Shown here piece by piece: positions 25,346 through 34,037 of a DNA stretch of 64,000 nucleotides. Numbering within the stretch: the stretch's first letter is position 1; each line of letters opens with the position of its first letter. Made by a program: the position numbers and the translations under genes. This stretch comes from DATIXJ01 sp963714795 (GTDB lineage: Bacteria; Bacteroidota; Ignavibacteria; UBA10030; SZUA-254), in assembly GCA_963714795.1 (NCBI GenBank), contig CAVQPS010000010.1, positions 434,001-498,000 of the forward strand, written 5' to 3'. A model generated the notes under the pieces. That model did no database searches. It was not told where the DNA came from and saw only the letters and a program-made list of their open reading frames with translations.

Positions 25346-26219
25346 CTACCGCATCAATCCAGGGCGAAGGATTATTCTGCGATATAAAATACTGAGTAAT
25401 AAAATTCCGTTCATCAAGAACAGATTCAAAAGGAGATAGACGTGCAGAGCATTCAGAAGCGAACAAATTGTCAGCAATGCAAACTCGGTACCGAAGCCGA
25501 GAAGTCCGGAAATTCGCAAGCCGGTCCGGTCGGCATACCACGACCTGACATGTTGTTCGGATAAAAATTTTCCCTTGCACCAGGAATCGATCCGGTACAT
25601 CAAACGATCCTGCCATCCGTAAACGATATTGAACAATATTTGCAGACGTAAAGCAACAGGATCGCCCCGTTTGTCTTCTTCCGTTACACGCTCAATAATC
25701 CTATTAAGTTTGTAGTGATCTTCAAGATGAAGGAATGATGCCTGATAATACACATGGTACGAAACCCGCAACGTAATACCGAAGAGTCCGGCGAATACCG
25801 AGAATAATCGTTGCCGGAGTCGGATATGAATGATAGAGAACGAACGTTATCGCGGAAAAAATTGCAATATCCACCGCTACATCACCCAGAGAATCGAGAA
25901 AACGGCCCCGACGCGAATACAATTGCTTTGCACGCGCAAGTTGTCCGTCGGCATCATCAAAAATATCTTTTGCCGATACCAACAAACCCGCCAGAGCAAT
26001 CGCGACCGGTGTTCCGAACGTGTACACAAAGGCTGCAGCAAATCCGATAAGAACGGCAATGATCGTTACCTGGTTCGGCGTAATGCTCGTCGGATACAAG
26101 AACCACACGACGATCGCCGCAAGGGGACGCATGAGATAAATATTGATGATCTCATCGGCATAAAATGCTTCCGATTTCAGCGACTGTTTAAAAAATGCTA
26201 GCGGACTCGGTCTAGACAT
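25346..26219 (-). CDS. CDP-alcohol phosphatidyltransferase, frame broken by one base
   Basis: A membrane enzyme of the family that transfers a phosphatidyl group from a CDP-alcohol to a small alcohol. The first part (from the ATG before SRPSPLAFFK) contains the full signature DGQLAR-x8-G-x3-D-x3-D (DADGQLARAK, then GRFLDSLGD). The second part continues in another frame from about 25800 (VFAGLFGITLRVSYHVYYQ) to the stop at 25346. The total of 874 bases is one more than a whole number of codons, so a single surplus base near 25794-25805 breaks it. It lies 5 bp after its paralogue at 26225. Either a sequence error or a recent mutation. Confidence 0.75.
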
Positions 26220-26224
26220 ACTGT

Positions 26225-27079
26225 TCAACTCACTGATTGAAGACGGAGATGAATATTTCGCTGAAGCAAATAGCACACAAGAAGCCAGCAATTTCCGAAA
26301 ATGAAAACAGACCAGAGGAACAGATCGATGCGACCTGCGAGGGCACAAGCAATGAGCAAAGTACGATTTGTCGTCGGGCCCAGAAAACTCCAGAGCCGAA
26401 TCATGATTCGATTTTCTTTCCGGTAATTCACCGGATCAAACGACTGACGCTCATCTTTTGTATTGGCTCGTTTCTGATAGTTAAGATATCGTAAATAAAT
26501 TCGCAGAACTAATATTTTTAACGTTCCGACCTTTTCATTTTCGAGCCGGTGAATTTCTCGGGTAAATTGTTCGATCTCTTTTTCTAAAAAATTCCTTTCA
26601 GAGCGGACAATCGACATGAATTCACTTTGGTAATGATCAAAAAAGAATGCGTGAAGAGCACTGCTGAGCCCTGCACCGATCACCAGGAGCCATTGCGGAT
26701 CGGCGTTCCGAGCGAACCCGATTCCCAAAGAAAGAAAAATGGCAACGCTGGAAATATAATCCGCAACGCCGTCGACAACACGTCCCATCAGTGTTCCGCT
26801 TTTTTGAAGACGCGCAAGTTGTCCGTCGCTGCAATCCAAAATATTGGCGACAGCATAGAACAATGCCGCCCAGGAAAGAACTGCGGCAGAACCAATAGAA
26901 AAGAACCATGCAGCGACAAGTCCTGCAACCATGGAAAGGAACGTCACCTGATTCGGCGTTATCGGTGAACGATACACGGCTTTTACAAATAAAAATGCGA
27001 TTGGCCGATAGAAACCAAGATCGAACAACTCCTCCGCTTCCGGCATTTTCAACGATCGTTTGTATTCATCGATCAGCAT
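26225..27079 (-). CDS. CDP-alcohol phosphatidyltransferase family protein
   Basis: A 284-residue integral membrane protein with the complete active-site signature DCSDGQLARLQ, then G-RVV-D-GVA-D, near residues 82-108. SPITPNQVTFLSM precedes it, as is usual in this family. A long charged middle helix (about 160-215, RSERNFLEKEIEQF) and C-terminal membrane helices follow. It resembles the frameshifted gene downstream, so the two are tandem paralogues with the same layout. The alcohol acceptor is unknown. Its start overlaps the small gene at 27066 by 14 bp. Confidence 0.85.
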   Translation of the reverse strand: MLIDEYKRSLKMPEAEELFDLGFYRPIAFLFVKAVYRSPITPNQVTFLSMVAGLVAAWFFSIGSAAVLSWAALFYAVANILDCSDGQLARLQKSGTLMGRVVDGVADYISSVAIFLSLGIGFARNADPQWLLVIGAGLSSALHAFFFDHYQSEFMSIVRSERNFLEKEIEQFTREIHRLENEKVGTLKILVLRIYLRYLNYQKRANTKDERQSFDPVNYRKENRIMIRLWSFLGPTTNRTLLIACALAGRIDLFLWSVFIFGNCWLLVCYLLQRNIHLRLQSVS

Positions 27080-27425
27080 CGCGGTCCAGTATTCGTGTTA
27101 TTTCGTTGATGATGATGATTGCATCGTCAATCGGATCGGCGGACGGAGAATATTCGAAACGATCGGAAATTCTTGCCGAAAGCCGTCGCGCTGCATCATG
27201 GACGTCATTCGGAAACGATTCATCGCCCTGAAGATGTCTGAGTTGGCTCATGGCATCGGTTCGCCAATCGGGACGTGCATTGCGTGAGATAAACCACTGA
27301 ATTGCCCAGCCGGCCGCTCGGCGGGCACAGACGCGGGCTTTCCCTTCATTCCCCGCATCCGCAGATTCACGCGCTGTTGAAATTTCCTGCTGAATCTTAC
27401 CGAGATAATATTCTCTTGATTGCAT
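27066..27425 (-). CDS. Small helical protein of unknown function
   Basis: I do not recognise this 119-residue protein. It is predicted to be soluble and mostly helical, with Ala/Arg-rich helices (GKARVCARRAAGWAIQWFIS) and an acidic C-terminal helix. The N-terminal pattern is loosely like HEPN-type bundles, but I see no RX4-6H catalytic motif. It overlaps the CDP-alcohol transferase gene by 14 bp, so it is co-expressed with it. Codon use resembles the neighbours, supporting a real gene. Confidence 0.6.
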   Translation of the reverse strand: MQSREYYLGKIQQEISTARESADAGNEGKARVCARRAAGWAIQWFISRNARPDWRTDAMSQLRHLQGDESFPNDVHDAARRLSARISDRFEYSPSADPIDDAIIIINEITRILDRDADR

Positions 27426-27500
27426 AATCGGAGATCATGTGTGGAATGAAATTTCTATTACCGCAACGACGATCGGATACTGTCTGCTTCTGAACAGAAA

Positions 27501-28730
27501 TCAGATAAAACGCACACAAACAATCGTCACATCATCTTGAAATGTTCCGACGGCAGTAAATTCTTTAAGACGTTCATTCATGACGGAACACAAATCCTGT
27601 ACGCTGCCATGGTGTGACCTCATAATATCCTGTATCCGTTCAATGCCGAATTGCTCGCCTTTGGGGTCGGCGGTCTCCACGGCGCCATCGGTATACAAAA
27701 CAAACGTGTCGCCGGAGCGGAACGGCAAATCAAGATATGAAAACGATGTTTCCCGGCGCATGCCGAGACCGATATTTGCAGTTCGATAAAAATTTATTTT
27801 ATTCGCTGTGGAATCATATTGCAAAACAGGCGGATGTCCGGCCGTGGCAAGTGCGATGGTTTTCCGTGCATGATCGATGAGCATGTAACCGAAGGTCACA
27901 AACGTTTTTTCATCGGAAACTTCAAACAACGTTTTGTTCAGATGTTCGAGAACGGCAACCGGCGATGCGTCATGCTGAAGCTGTAAATGCAATGCACTTT
28001 TGGTCATTGCTGACAATATTCCGGCACCGACGCCATGTCCGGACACATCGGCAATTGCGACGGCAACCAGATCGTCGGATATCGGAATAACATCATAGAC
28101 ATCCCCGCCGACTTCTTCCGCGGGCGTCATACTTCCCACAATAGTTACCCACGAAGTTTGTAACACCGCATCCGGTAAGAGCGACTCCTGGATGCTCTTT
28201 GCAATATTCACTTCAGCTTCCAGCCGCGAGCGCTGGCGAACCTCAGCGTGAATGACTCTGATGAACATTGCATATCCAAAAGAGAGAAGTGCGATGGCAG
28301 CAATACCGACAATACCGCGTTGGGTGTAGATGGCATTCAGTTGTTCCGTCGTAAGTGCGGATATGTCCTCTTTCTTTTCAACATTTTCTGAAGCATTGAC
28401 CCCGTTGAGTTGTATTTTCATCCCTTCATTATTGAAAACAATACCAAGACCGCCCGAATTAAACGTCATCACCCCGCCCCAAAAAGCTATAACCAACATG
28501 ATCGCCCACCATCGGTTTCTTCCAAAGAGAATAATGCTTGCGGCCATTCCTCCGCTGGCGATGGTTTGGATAATGATAAAACTCCACGATACGATATGAA
28601 GTTTGGATTCCATCAGAAATGTCAGCGGTCCAAAAACGCCGAACAGGAGAAACACCGCAGTGGCCAGGCGTCGCAAGCCCGCCGGTTTCATTTCTTTCCA
28701 GATATCAAATGCTTTCGGTTTTCGGGTCAT
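27501..28730 (-). CDS. Membrane-bound PP2C/SpoIIE-type serine phosphatase
   Basis: From the ATG before TRKPKAFDIW the protein has 409 residues. Four hydrophobic segments lie in the N-terminal ~180 residues, one of them beside the catalytic domain (GIVGIAAIALLSFGYAMFI). The C-terminal SpoIIE/PP2C domain has EVGGDVYDV, ADVSGHGVGAGILSA and FVLYTDGAVE, giving the metal-binding aspartates. Such proteins dephosphorylate anti-anti-sigma factors in stress signalling; no partner-switch gene is adjacent. An earlier start would overlap the DNA glycosylase by 67 bp and has no support; the chosen one begins 8 bp after its stop. Confidence 0.88.
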   Translation of the reverse strand: MTRKPKAFDIWKEMKPAGLRRLATAVFLLFGVFGPLTFLMESKLHIVSWSFIIIQTIASGGMAASIILFGRNRWWAIMLVIAFWGGVMTFNSGGLGIVFNNEGMKIQLNGVNASENVEKKEDISALTTEQLNAIYTQRGIVGIAAIALLSFGYAMFIRVIHAEVRQRSRLEAEVNIAKSIQESLLPDAVLQTSWVTIVGSMTPAEEVGGDVYDVIPISDDLVAVAIADVSGHGVGAGILSAMTKSALHLQLQHDASPVAVLEHLNKTLFEVSDEKTFVTFGYMLIDHARKTIALATAGHPPVLQYDSTANKINFYRTANIGLGMRRETSFSYLDLPFRSGDTFVLYTDGAVETADPKGEQFGIERIQDIMRSHHGSVQDLCSVMNERLKEFTAVGTFQDDVTIVCVRFI

Positions 28731-28738
28731 GGCTTTTT

Positions 28739-29635
28739 TTAGAGTGGAAATTTCCGATCGTACCAGGATTTTGTAATATCCATCCAGAAAAACAATCCCC
28801 GCCACGTACCGAACGGTTCGTAAAACCGTTCAATAACTTTGTCGGATGTCGTTCTGCCGTTCTTATGTATCTCGAAGAATCTCTTCCGGCACAAGCTGTC
28901 GATACCGAGATAATCGTAACGGCCCAGAAGCTTCAAAATATTTCCCGCGGCATACGGACCGATTCCTTTCACCGAATGTATTTCCGAAAACAGTTCCGCC
29001 GTCGGCAAGGGACTACTTCTCCACGATTCAAGATCGATTTCTTTTTTCACGATCTTTCGGGAAAGTTCCAGCACATAAGGCGACCGATAACCGGCACGAA
29101 TTTCTTTGCGCAAAAATTTTTCCGAGCGATCGGCAATTGCTTCCGGCGTTGGAAAAGAATATTTCCCATCGAGCTGATCGCCCAATTTGGAGCATAAATT
29201 ATCAACCATAATTTCTGTCAGCGCCCAACTGCAATTCGTTGTACAGATCATTTTCACGACATCTTCAAAAACCGTCGGCGCCCGGAGCAAACGTCCTGCT
29301 TTGATTTTCGGAATCCACCGGAACCGGGCATGGCGTTTTGCCTCATCATAAAAACCGGATAAATCTTCATCGATCCGCAGACACGATCGAACGGTGGCAA
29401 GGACATATTGCCGATCCGCATTCCCTAATTTCTTTGAAGAATTGATATTGATAATGAGAGTGCGAGACGACTGGGTGACACTGACAAGGACAAAATGTTT
29501 TGGGGATAATGCAACGATGAGTTCCAATGCTTCACGGTTCTTTTCGACATGAAACGGGGGAAGCGAGCACCAGCCGTGGCTAAAGATTGTCGGCAACAGC
29601 CTAAAATCCGCGGGGACGGAAACCCTCAGAATCAT
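28739..29635 (-). CDS. HhH-GPD DNA glycosylase (AlkA/OGG-like)
   Basis: A 298-residue base-excision repair glycosylase. An N-terminal TBP-like domain precedes the HhH-GPD domain, whose hairpin is VKGIGPYAAGNILKLLG with catalytic Asp in YLGIDSLCRKRF. No iron-sulfur cysteines are seen, so it is closer to the 3-methyladenine/8-oxoguanine glycosylases than to Nth/MutY. The start overlaps the rho stop by 4 bp (ATGA), so it is translationally coupled to rho. Base specificity cannot be told. Confidence 0.85.
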   Translation of the reverse strand: MILRVSVPADFRLLPTIFSHGWCSLPPFHVEKNREALELIVALSPKHFVLVSVTQSSRTLIININSSKKLGNADRQYVLATVRSCLRIDEDLSGFYDEAKRHARFRWIPKIKAGRLLRAPTVFEDVVKMICTTNCSWALTEIMVDNLCSKLGDQLDGKYSFPTPEAIADRSEKFLRKEIRAGYRSPYVLELSRKIVKKEIDLESWRSSPLPTAELFSEIHSVKGIGPYAAGNILKLLGRYDYLGIDSLCRKRFFEIHKNGRTTSDKVIERFYEPFGTWRGLFFWMDITKSWYDRKFPL

Positions 29636-30747
29636 ACGGTCTCATGAACTCGTGAAAGTTGGGCGAGCAATTTTCGATTGGTGGGATATTGCTCGACGGC
29701 TTTGAGCATCGTCAGCATTGCCTCTTTCGGCTTCATGCGATGCAATGCTCGGCGGAGCGATTGGTACATCCGCGTATCACTGCCAAAAAGCAGTTCTTCA
29801 CGCCGGGTACCGGATTCCGGAATGTTGATGGCGGGAAAAATTCTTTCATTGGCAAGATCGCGGCTCAGGACAAGTTCCATGTTGCCGGTGCCTTTGAATT
29901 CCTGAAAAATCAGCTCGTCCATCCGTGAATTCGTTTCAATCAGCGCCGTAGCAATAATTGTCAACGACCCGCCGCCTTCCAGCGTGCGTGCGGAACCGAA
30001 AATCCGTTTCGGAATTTCAAGAGCGCGGATATCGACACCACCCGACATCGTTCTGCCGCTGCTTCGTTGCACGGCGTTGAAAGCCCTGCCCAACCGCGTT
30101 AAGGAATCCAGCAACAAGACGACATCTTTTCCGGTTTCGACTTTTCGTTTAGCATATTCCAAAACCAACCGGGCAAGATGAACGTGGCTATCGCGGTCGC
30201 TGTCATTCGAACTCGCAAAAACTTCGCCGCGGATTGTCCTGCTCATGTCGGTCACTTCTTCCGGTCGCTCGTCGACCAGCAGGACAAGCAAGTCAACTTC
30301 CGGATGATTTGCACTGATCGCATGAGCGAACTGTTGCATCAAAATTGTTTTCCCCGATTTCGGCGGAGAGACAATCAGCGCACGCTGTCCTTTTCCGACC
30401 GGGCATAATAAATCGACAACTCTCATTGAGACATCGCCGGAACCCGTCGTCAGTTTGAGTCGTTCGTTTGGATCGATTGCCGTGCGGTGGGAAAATTCTT
30501 CGACGCCGTTCCATTCTTCCGGCTTCAGGCCGTTGATCGTGTATACTTCGGCAACTTCTTTTCCGCGGCCGGCATTGCGCAGCGAGCATTCAAGAAAAGT
30601 TGCATCGCGAAGTCGGTATCGTTGAATGATCTGCGCGGAAACGCGCGGGTCATTCTGCTGACGGTTCATTTCCATTGTCTTCTGACGCAGAAAACCGCCG
30701 AACCGTCCTTCTAATTCCACCATTCCTGTAACAACGTTGTCATTCAT
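29632..30747 (-). CDS. rho: Transcription termination factor Rho, short form
   Basis: Rho is a hexameric RNA-dependent ATPase that ends transcription. The ATPase domain is complete: P-loop VSPPKSGKTILMQQ, DERPEEVTDMSRTIRGEVFAS, Walker B VVLLLDSLTRLGRAFN, and the Q/R-loop regions SGGVDIRALEIPKRIFGSAR and LIETNSRMDELIFQEFKGTG. At 371 residues it lacks the N-terminal Rho_N helical domain (E. coli Rho is 419), and its RNA-binding fold starts at residue ~8 (VELEGRFGGFLR). After GEVFASS the usual DEP..RH segment is NDSDRDSH. It may be the main Rho or a paralogue. Confidence 0.9.
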   Translation of the reverse strand: MNDNVVTGMVELEGRFGGFLRQKTMEMNRQQNDPRVSAQIIQRYRLRDATFLECSLRNAGRGKEVAEVYTINGLKPEEWNGVEEFSHRTAIDPNERLKLTTGSGDVSMRVVDLLCPVGKGQRALIVSPPKSGKTILMQQFAHAISANHPEVDLLVLLVDERPEEVTDMSRTIRGEVFASSNDSDRDSHVHLARLVLEYAKRKVETGKDVVLLLDSLTRLGRAFNAVQRSSGRTMSGGVDIRALEIPKRIFGSARTLEGGGSLTIIATALIETNSRMDELIFQEFKGTGNMELVLSRDLANERIFPAINIPESGTRREELLFGSDTRMYQSLRRALHRMKPKEAMLTMLKAVEQYPTNRKLLAQLSRVHETV

Positions 30748-30814
30748 ATTTCATCAATCAATTGAATAAAAAATTCCGTATCTTTTCAAATAAAAAATAT
30801 CGGAGAATCTTTTT

Positions 30815-31285
30815 ATGAAAGTCACCAACATACAAATTTTTCTCATCCGTCTTGCTATCGGCGGATTGTTTCTCAATATGGGGCTGGATAAATATCACAG
30901 CGGATGGCTGTCAAGCTCACAAGTTCTTCTCGAATCTCTTCAACACTATCTTCAGCATGCGACGGGGATCCAGTTGACGTATCTTAATTATGTCGCAATT
31001 CCTTACGCCGGAATGTGGTCGAGGTTGATGACCATTGGAGAACTCAGTGTTGCTGTGTCGCTCCTCTTGGGACTTTTCACCAGACTTTCATCTCTGATTG
31101 CCATTTTTATGGTCCTGAATTTCAGCGCGGCAAACGGCAATCTTTTCTCATGGAATTTTTTCGGATCCCCGTGGGCTGGCCTGCTGCTCGCAGGGCTTCT
31201 TGCAACATTTCTCGCCCGCTCCGGACGATGGATCGGCATCGATGCATTGATGGCAAAATCAAATTCCGGCAGTATCCTGTGGTAA
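30815..31285 (+). CDS. DoxX/DoxD-family membrane protein
   Basis: A 156-residue protein with four hydrophobic segments and the DoxX-like opening IRLAIGGLFLNMGLDKYHSG. The loop GSPWAGLLLAGLLATFLARSGRWIGID is typical of the family. DoxX/DoxD proteins are small quinone-linked or redox-associated membrane proteins; the function here is unknown. It diverges from rho across 67 bp and is followed by its own hairpin terminator. Confidence 0.8.
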   Translation: MKVTNIQIFLIRLAIGGLFLNMGLDKYHSGWLSSSQVLLESLQHYLQHATGIQLTYLNYVAIPYAGMWSRLMTIGELSVAVSLLLGLFTRLSSLIAIFMVLNFSAANGNLFSWNFFGSPWAGLLLAGLLATFLARSGRWIGIDALMAKSNSGSILW

Positions 31286-31366
31286 CGGGAACCATATCGC
31301 ATCATCGAAAAGAGTTCGTCAATTATTCGATAGATGATCGATATCCAATTCTCTCTGTCAGTATCA

Positions 31367-31396
31367 CCGGCAGACCTAAACGCGTGCCGGATTTTT
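31367..31396 (+). terminator. Probable terminator after the DoxX gene
   Basis: CCGGCA (31367-31372) pairs with TGCCGG (31385-31390) around a 12-base loop and is followed by ATTTTT. It lies 81 bases past the DoxX stop. The gene-free stretch 31286-31594 contains this and the promoter at 31560-31588; I see nothing else in it. Confidence 0.6.
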
Positions 31397-31559
31397 CACG
31401 TATTTCCGGAATCAACTAACCAATATCTTTTCCGTCATTGATCGGAAAGCTTTGTCACAGTGGAGTTTGGGAGCATGTTCCATGAGAATGGACGTACACT
31501 ATCACCCGTACCGGCATGATATTCAATATAGAAAGCCGTCCGCTGAGAAGCAAACCCCC

Positions 31560-31588
31560 TTGACGCTGAAGGTTTCGTTCTGTATCTT
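31560..31588 (+). promoter_or_regulatory. Promoter of the VKOR-deacetylase-cyclase genes
   Basis: TTGACG (31560-31565), 17 bases, TATCTT (31583-31588). The expected start point falls at about 31595, the A of the VKOR start codon, and no ribosome site precedes that ATG, so the transcript may be leaderless. Confidence 0.65.
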
Positions 31589-31594
31589 TTAAGC

Positions 31595-32020
31595 ATGCTT
31601 ATTCCTTATTTCCTTATAGTATGTGCCCTTTCAGGGTTTTTAATCTCTCTCTATTTTTTGTTGGTTTATTACAACATCATGAGAGCGAATCAACCTTTCA
31701 TCCCTTCCCTGTGCCGGATGGATGAACAAACGTGCGAATACGTTATTCATACTTCCTATGCAAAATTACTCGGAATACCGAATTCAGTATTCGGCATAAT
31801 TTTTTACACGATCATTTGCATCGTTGTCTTGGTCGGTGGAATGCGTACGAATCTATTCATCAACAAAGTCATCATTCTGAGCTCGATCGGCACCGTCGCA
31901 GCAAGCGTTTATCTGGCGTATGTTCTCATCATAAAAGTGAAAGTACGTTGTGTATTATGTTTTACGGTTCATATCCTTAATGTTATCATTCTCATTTTGT
32001 TCACTTATACGAACGGATAA
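31595..32020 (+). CDS. Vitamin K epoxide reductase (VKOR) family protein
   Basis: A 141-residue, four-helix inner-membrane thiol oxidoreductase. The loop cysteines are in SLCRMDEQTCEYV and the quinone-side pair is CVLC, near residues 114-117. PNSVFGIIFYT is the family's Ser/Asn region. Bacterial VKOR replaces DsbB, oxidising a periplasmic thioredoxin-like partner and passing electrons to quinone. No DsbA-like domain is fused. It starts at or near its promoter's start point and is 2 bp ahead of the deacetylase gene. Confidence 0.9.
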   Translation: MLIPYFLIVCALSGFLISLYFLLVYYNIMRANQPFIPSLCRMDEQTCEYVIHTSYAKLLGIPNSVFGIIFYTIICIVVLVGGMRTNLFINKVIILSSIGTVAASVYLAYVLIIKVKVRCVLCFTVHILNVIILILFTYTNG

Positions 32021-32022
32021 TC

Positions 32023-32976
32023 ATGTCGTCAAAAACCGGATTTGTCTATCACGAACGATTTCTGGAACACGATACCGGAGCGGGACATCCGGAACGGCCC
32101 GACCGGTTGCGCAGTGTTGTTTCTCATTTGAAAGAAATTTCGCTCTGGCAGAAACTTCAGCACCTGCTTATCGACGAAGCCGACGAGGAATGGATTCTCA
32201 AAGTTCATACTCCGGACCATATACGATTTGTTCGTGATGCATGCCGGCAGGGGCGGAGAATTCTGGATCAGGGCGACACGCACGCCTGCCCCGATTCTTA
32301 CGACGTAGCACGTCTTGCTGTCGGCGGAGTTCTCACGGGCGTCGACGCTGTCATGCGCGGGATACTGAACAATGTATTTTGTGCCGTCCGCCCTCCCGGG
32401 CATCATGCGGAAGCAAACACCGTCATGGGATTTTGTCTCCTCAATAATATTGCCGTTGCCGCACGATATGCGCAAGCCGTCTACCGGATCGAACGAATTG
32501 CGATTATCGATTGGGATGTCCATCACGGCAACGGTACGCAGCAGATTTTCTATGAAGATCGATCAGTATTTTTTATCAGTCTTCATCAATTTCCATTTTA
32601 TCCCGGAACGGGCGGGCGTTCAGAACAAGGAAGCGGACGGGGCGAAGGTTACACACTGAACATACCGATGACTGCCGGAGCCGGCGAAAAAGAATATATG
32701 GCAGCATGGACGGAAGAGATCATTCCGGCGTTGAACCGTTTCCGTCCGGAACTTATCATGATTTCTGCAGGATTCGATGCGCACAAAGACGATCCGCTGG
32801 CAAATATCAATCTGACCGAATCATCATTTACAAAAATGACCGCCTTCGTCAAAGAAACGGCAAACCTGCATTGTGCGGGACGGATCGTTTCGATCCTGGA
32901 AGGAGGATATAACATTGAGGCACTTGCCCGCAGCGTCGAAGCGCATCTCCGGCAACTCCAGGACATGCCGATTTGA
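32023..32976 (+). CDS. Histone deacetylase-like amidohydrolase
   Basis: A 317-residue arginase/deacetylase-fold hydrolase. Motifs are GHPERPDRL near residue 20, the His pair in RPPGHHAEANTVMGFCL, the zinc ligands in IIDWDVHHGNGTQ, the second Asp in SAGFDAHKDDP, and LEGGYN. All zinc ligands are present. In bacteria such enzymes remove acyl groups from lysine side chains or polyamines (AcuC, acetylpolyamine amidohydrolase types). The substrate is unknown. It starts 2 bp after VKOR. Confidence 0.92.
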   Translation: MSSKTGFVYHERFLEHDTGAGHPERPDRLRSVVSHLKEISLWQKLQHLLIDEADEEWILKVHTPDHIRFVRDACRQGRRILDQGDTHACPDSYDVARLAVGGVLTGVDAVMRGILNNVFCAVRPPGHHAEANTVMGFCLLNNIAVAARYAQAVYRIERIAIIDWDVHHGNGTQQIFYEDRSVFFISLHQFPFYPGTGGRSEQGSGRGEGYTLNIPMTAGAGEKEYMAAWTEEIIPALNRFRPELIMISAGFDAHKDDPLANINLTESSFTKMTAFVKETANLHCAGRIVSILEGGYNIEALARSVEAHLRQLQDMPI

Positions 32977-33026
32977 TTTTCAGTCAAGAGTTCGGTACAA
33001 TGTAATTCACATTTTACAAACCAGCG

Positions 33027-34037
33027 ATGAATAACAACAGAGTCCCGTCGTTCCGGATATATTATTTGCGAACAATTTCCATTCTCGCGCGAATCGTCGG
33101 CGCTATCGCCATCGGCATACTGTTGTTATTTGTCGTTCCGATGATCGTCCCGTACGTCGACAATGCGAATTCGTTCCAATATGTCCGCTCCGCGTTGACG
33201 GCAGAACAGACTATCAACACGGTCGTAAAGCAGAATATTCCGACCAAGATTGCCGGAAAAGATATGACGCGGTGGATCGTGATTGTCGGTATGTTCTTTC
33301 TCAGCAGCTCCCTGATGGGCTGGGCGGAACGAACAAAAGAGAAAGCGCAATACCTAAAATTCAAATTTTCTGTCGATCAGTGGAAAGCGGATATGCATTT
33401 ATCCGATAACGCCATCGTTCTCGCACCGATCAACGACAAGCTCAACAGACTCAAAACGGCAAAGAAAAAAGACCGCGATCAGCTATTACGTGAGTTTGTC
33501 GAAACAAAGAAAAAGTTAGACGAAATGGGACGGGACGTTGCCTTCCTCGCGATTGATGTCGTCGATTCAACCGGTATGAAGCAGGGAGAAGAACGTGCAA
33601 GCATCGAACACGATTTCAAAGAATATAAACGATTGGTGGAGCGGACGCTGAACACGTTCGGATGCCTGAAGTCGACGTGGACACCCGACGGGGCGATGAG
33701 CGCATTTACTACCGTTGATGCTGCCGTACGTGCGGCGCGCGAAATCATCGGCAAGCTGGAAATTTTCAACCGTGATGTGAAAACAATCCGCCGGGATTTT
33801 ATGATACGGTGCGGGGTCAATTCCGGATTTGTCTATTTCGATGAATCGGTTCCGCTCGAAGAGATCAGCGATCGTGTGATCGACATTGCGGGACACATGC
33901 AAAAACACGCAAAGCCGAACAGCGTGAGCGTTGCAAAACCGGCGATCGAACCGTTGGATGACCGCGGTGGGTTCGAACCTGCCGGAAGGGTTATTGACGG
34001 CTACGAAGTATACGAATGGGAGTGGAAAAAAACGTAG
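33027..34037 (+). CDS. Membrane class III nucleotidyl cyclase-like protein
   Basis: A 336-residue protein with two transmembrane helices (about 17-43 and 84-102), a charged helical linker (about 110-165), and a C-terminal cyclase-homology domain (about 168-330). The metal-binding strand is VAFLAIDVVDSTGMKQ and the second Asp is in TWTPDGAMSAF, where the canonical GDG reads PDG. GVNSGFVYFDE is the usual third motif. It could make cAMP or cGMP or be a binding-only relic. The stop TAG abuts the cysS stop (CTA) with no base between. Confidence 0.75.
   Translation: MNNNRVPSFRIYYLRTISILARIVGAIAIGILLLFVVPMIVPYVDNANSFQYVRSALTAEQTINTVVKQNIPTKIAGKDMTRWIVIVGMFFLSSSLMGWAERTKEKAQYLKFKFSVDQWKADMHLSDNAIVLAPINDKLNRLKTAKKKDRDQLLREFVETKKKLDEMGRDVAFLAIDVVDSTGMKQGEERASIEHDFKEYKRLVERTLNTFGCLKSTWTPDGAMSAFTTVDAAVRAAREIIGKLEIFNRDVKTIRRDFMIRCGVNSGFVYFDESVPLEEISDRVIDIAGHMQKHAKPNSVSVAKPAIEPLDDRGGFEPAGRVIDGYEVYEWEWKKT

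Noticed and set aside
25308..27079. Programmed frameshifting as the cause of the recurrent +1 breaks
   Set aside because: The genes are unrelated and the sites share no slippery heptamer, stop context or downstream structure; errors or mutations are simpler.
31015..31419. A 134-codon plus-strand frame overlapping DoxX
   Set aside because: It overlaps DoxX in another frame and runs across the terminator; it has no recognisable motif.
33960..33985. GGTTCGAACC resembling a tRNA T-loop
   Set aside because: It is inside the cyclase coding frame and no cloverleaf arms can be drawn around it.
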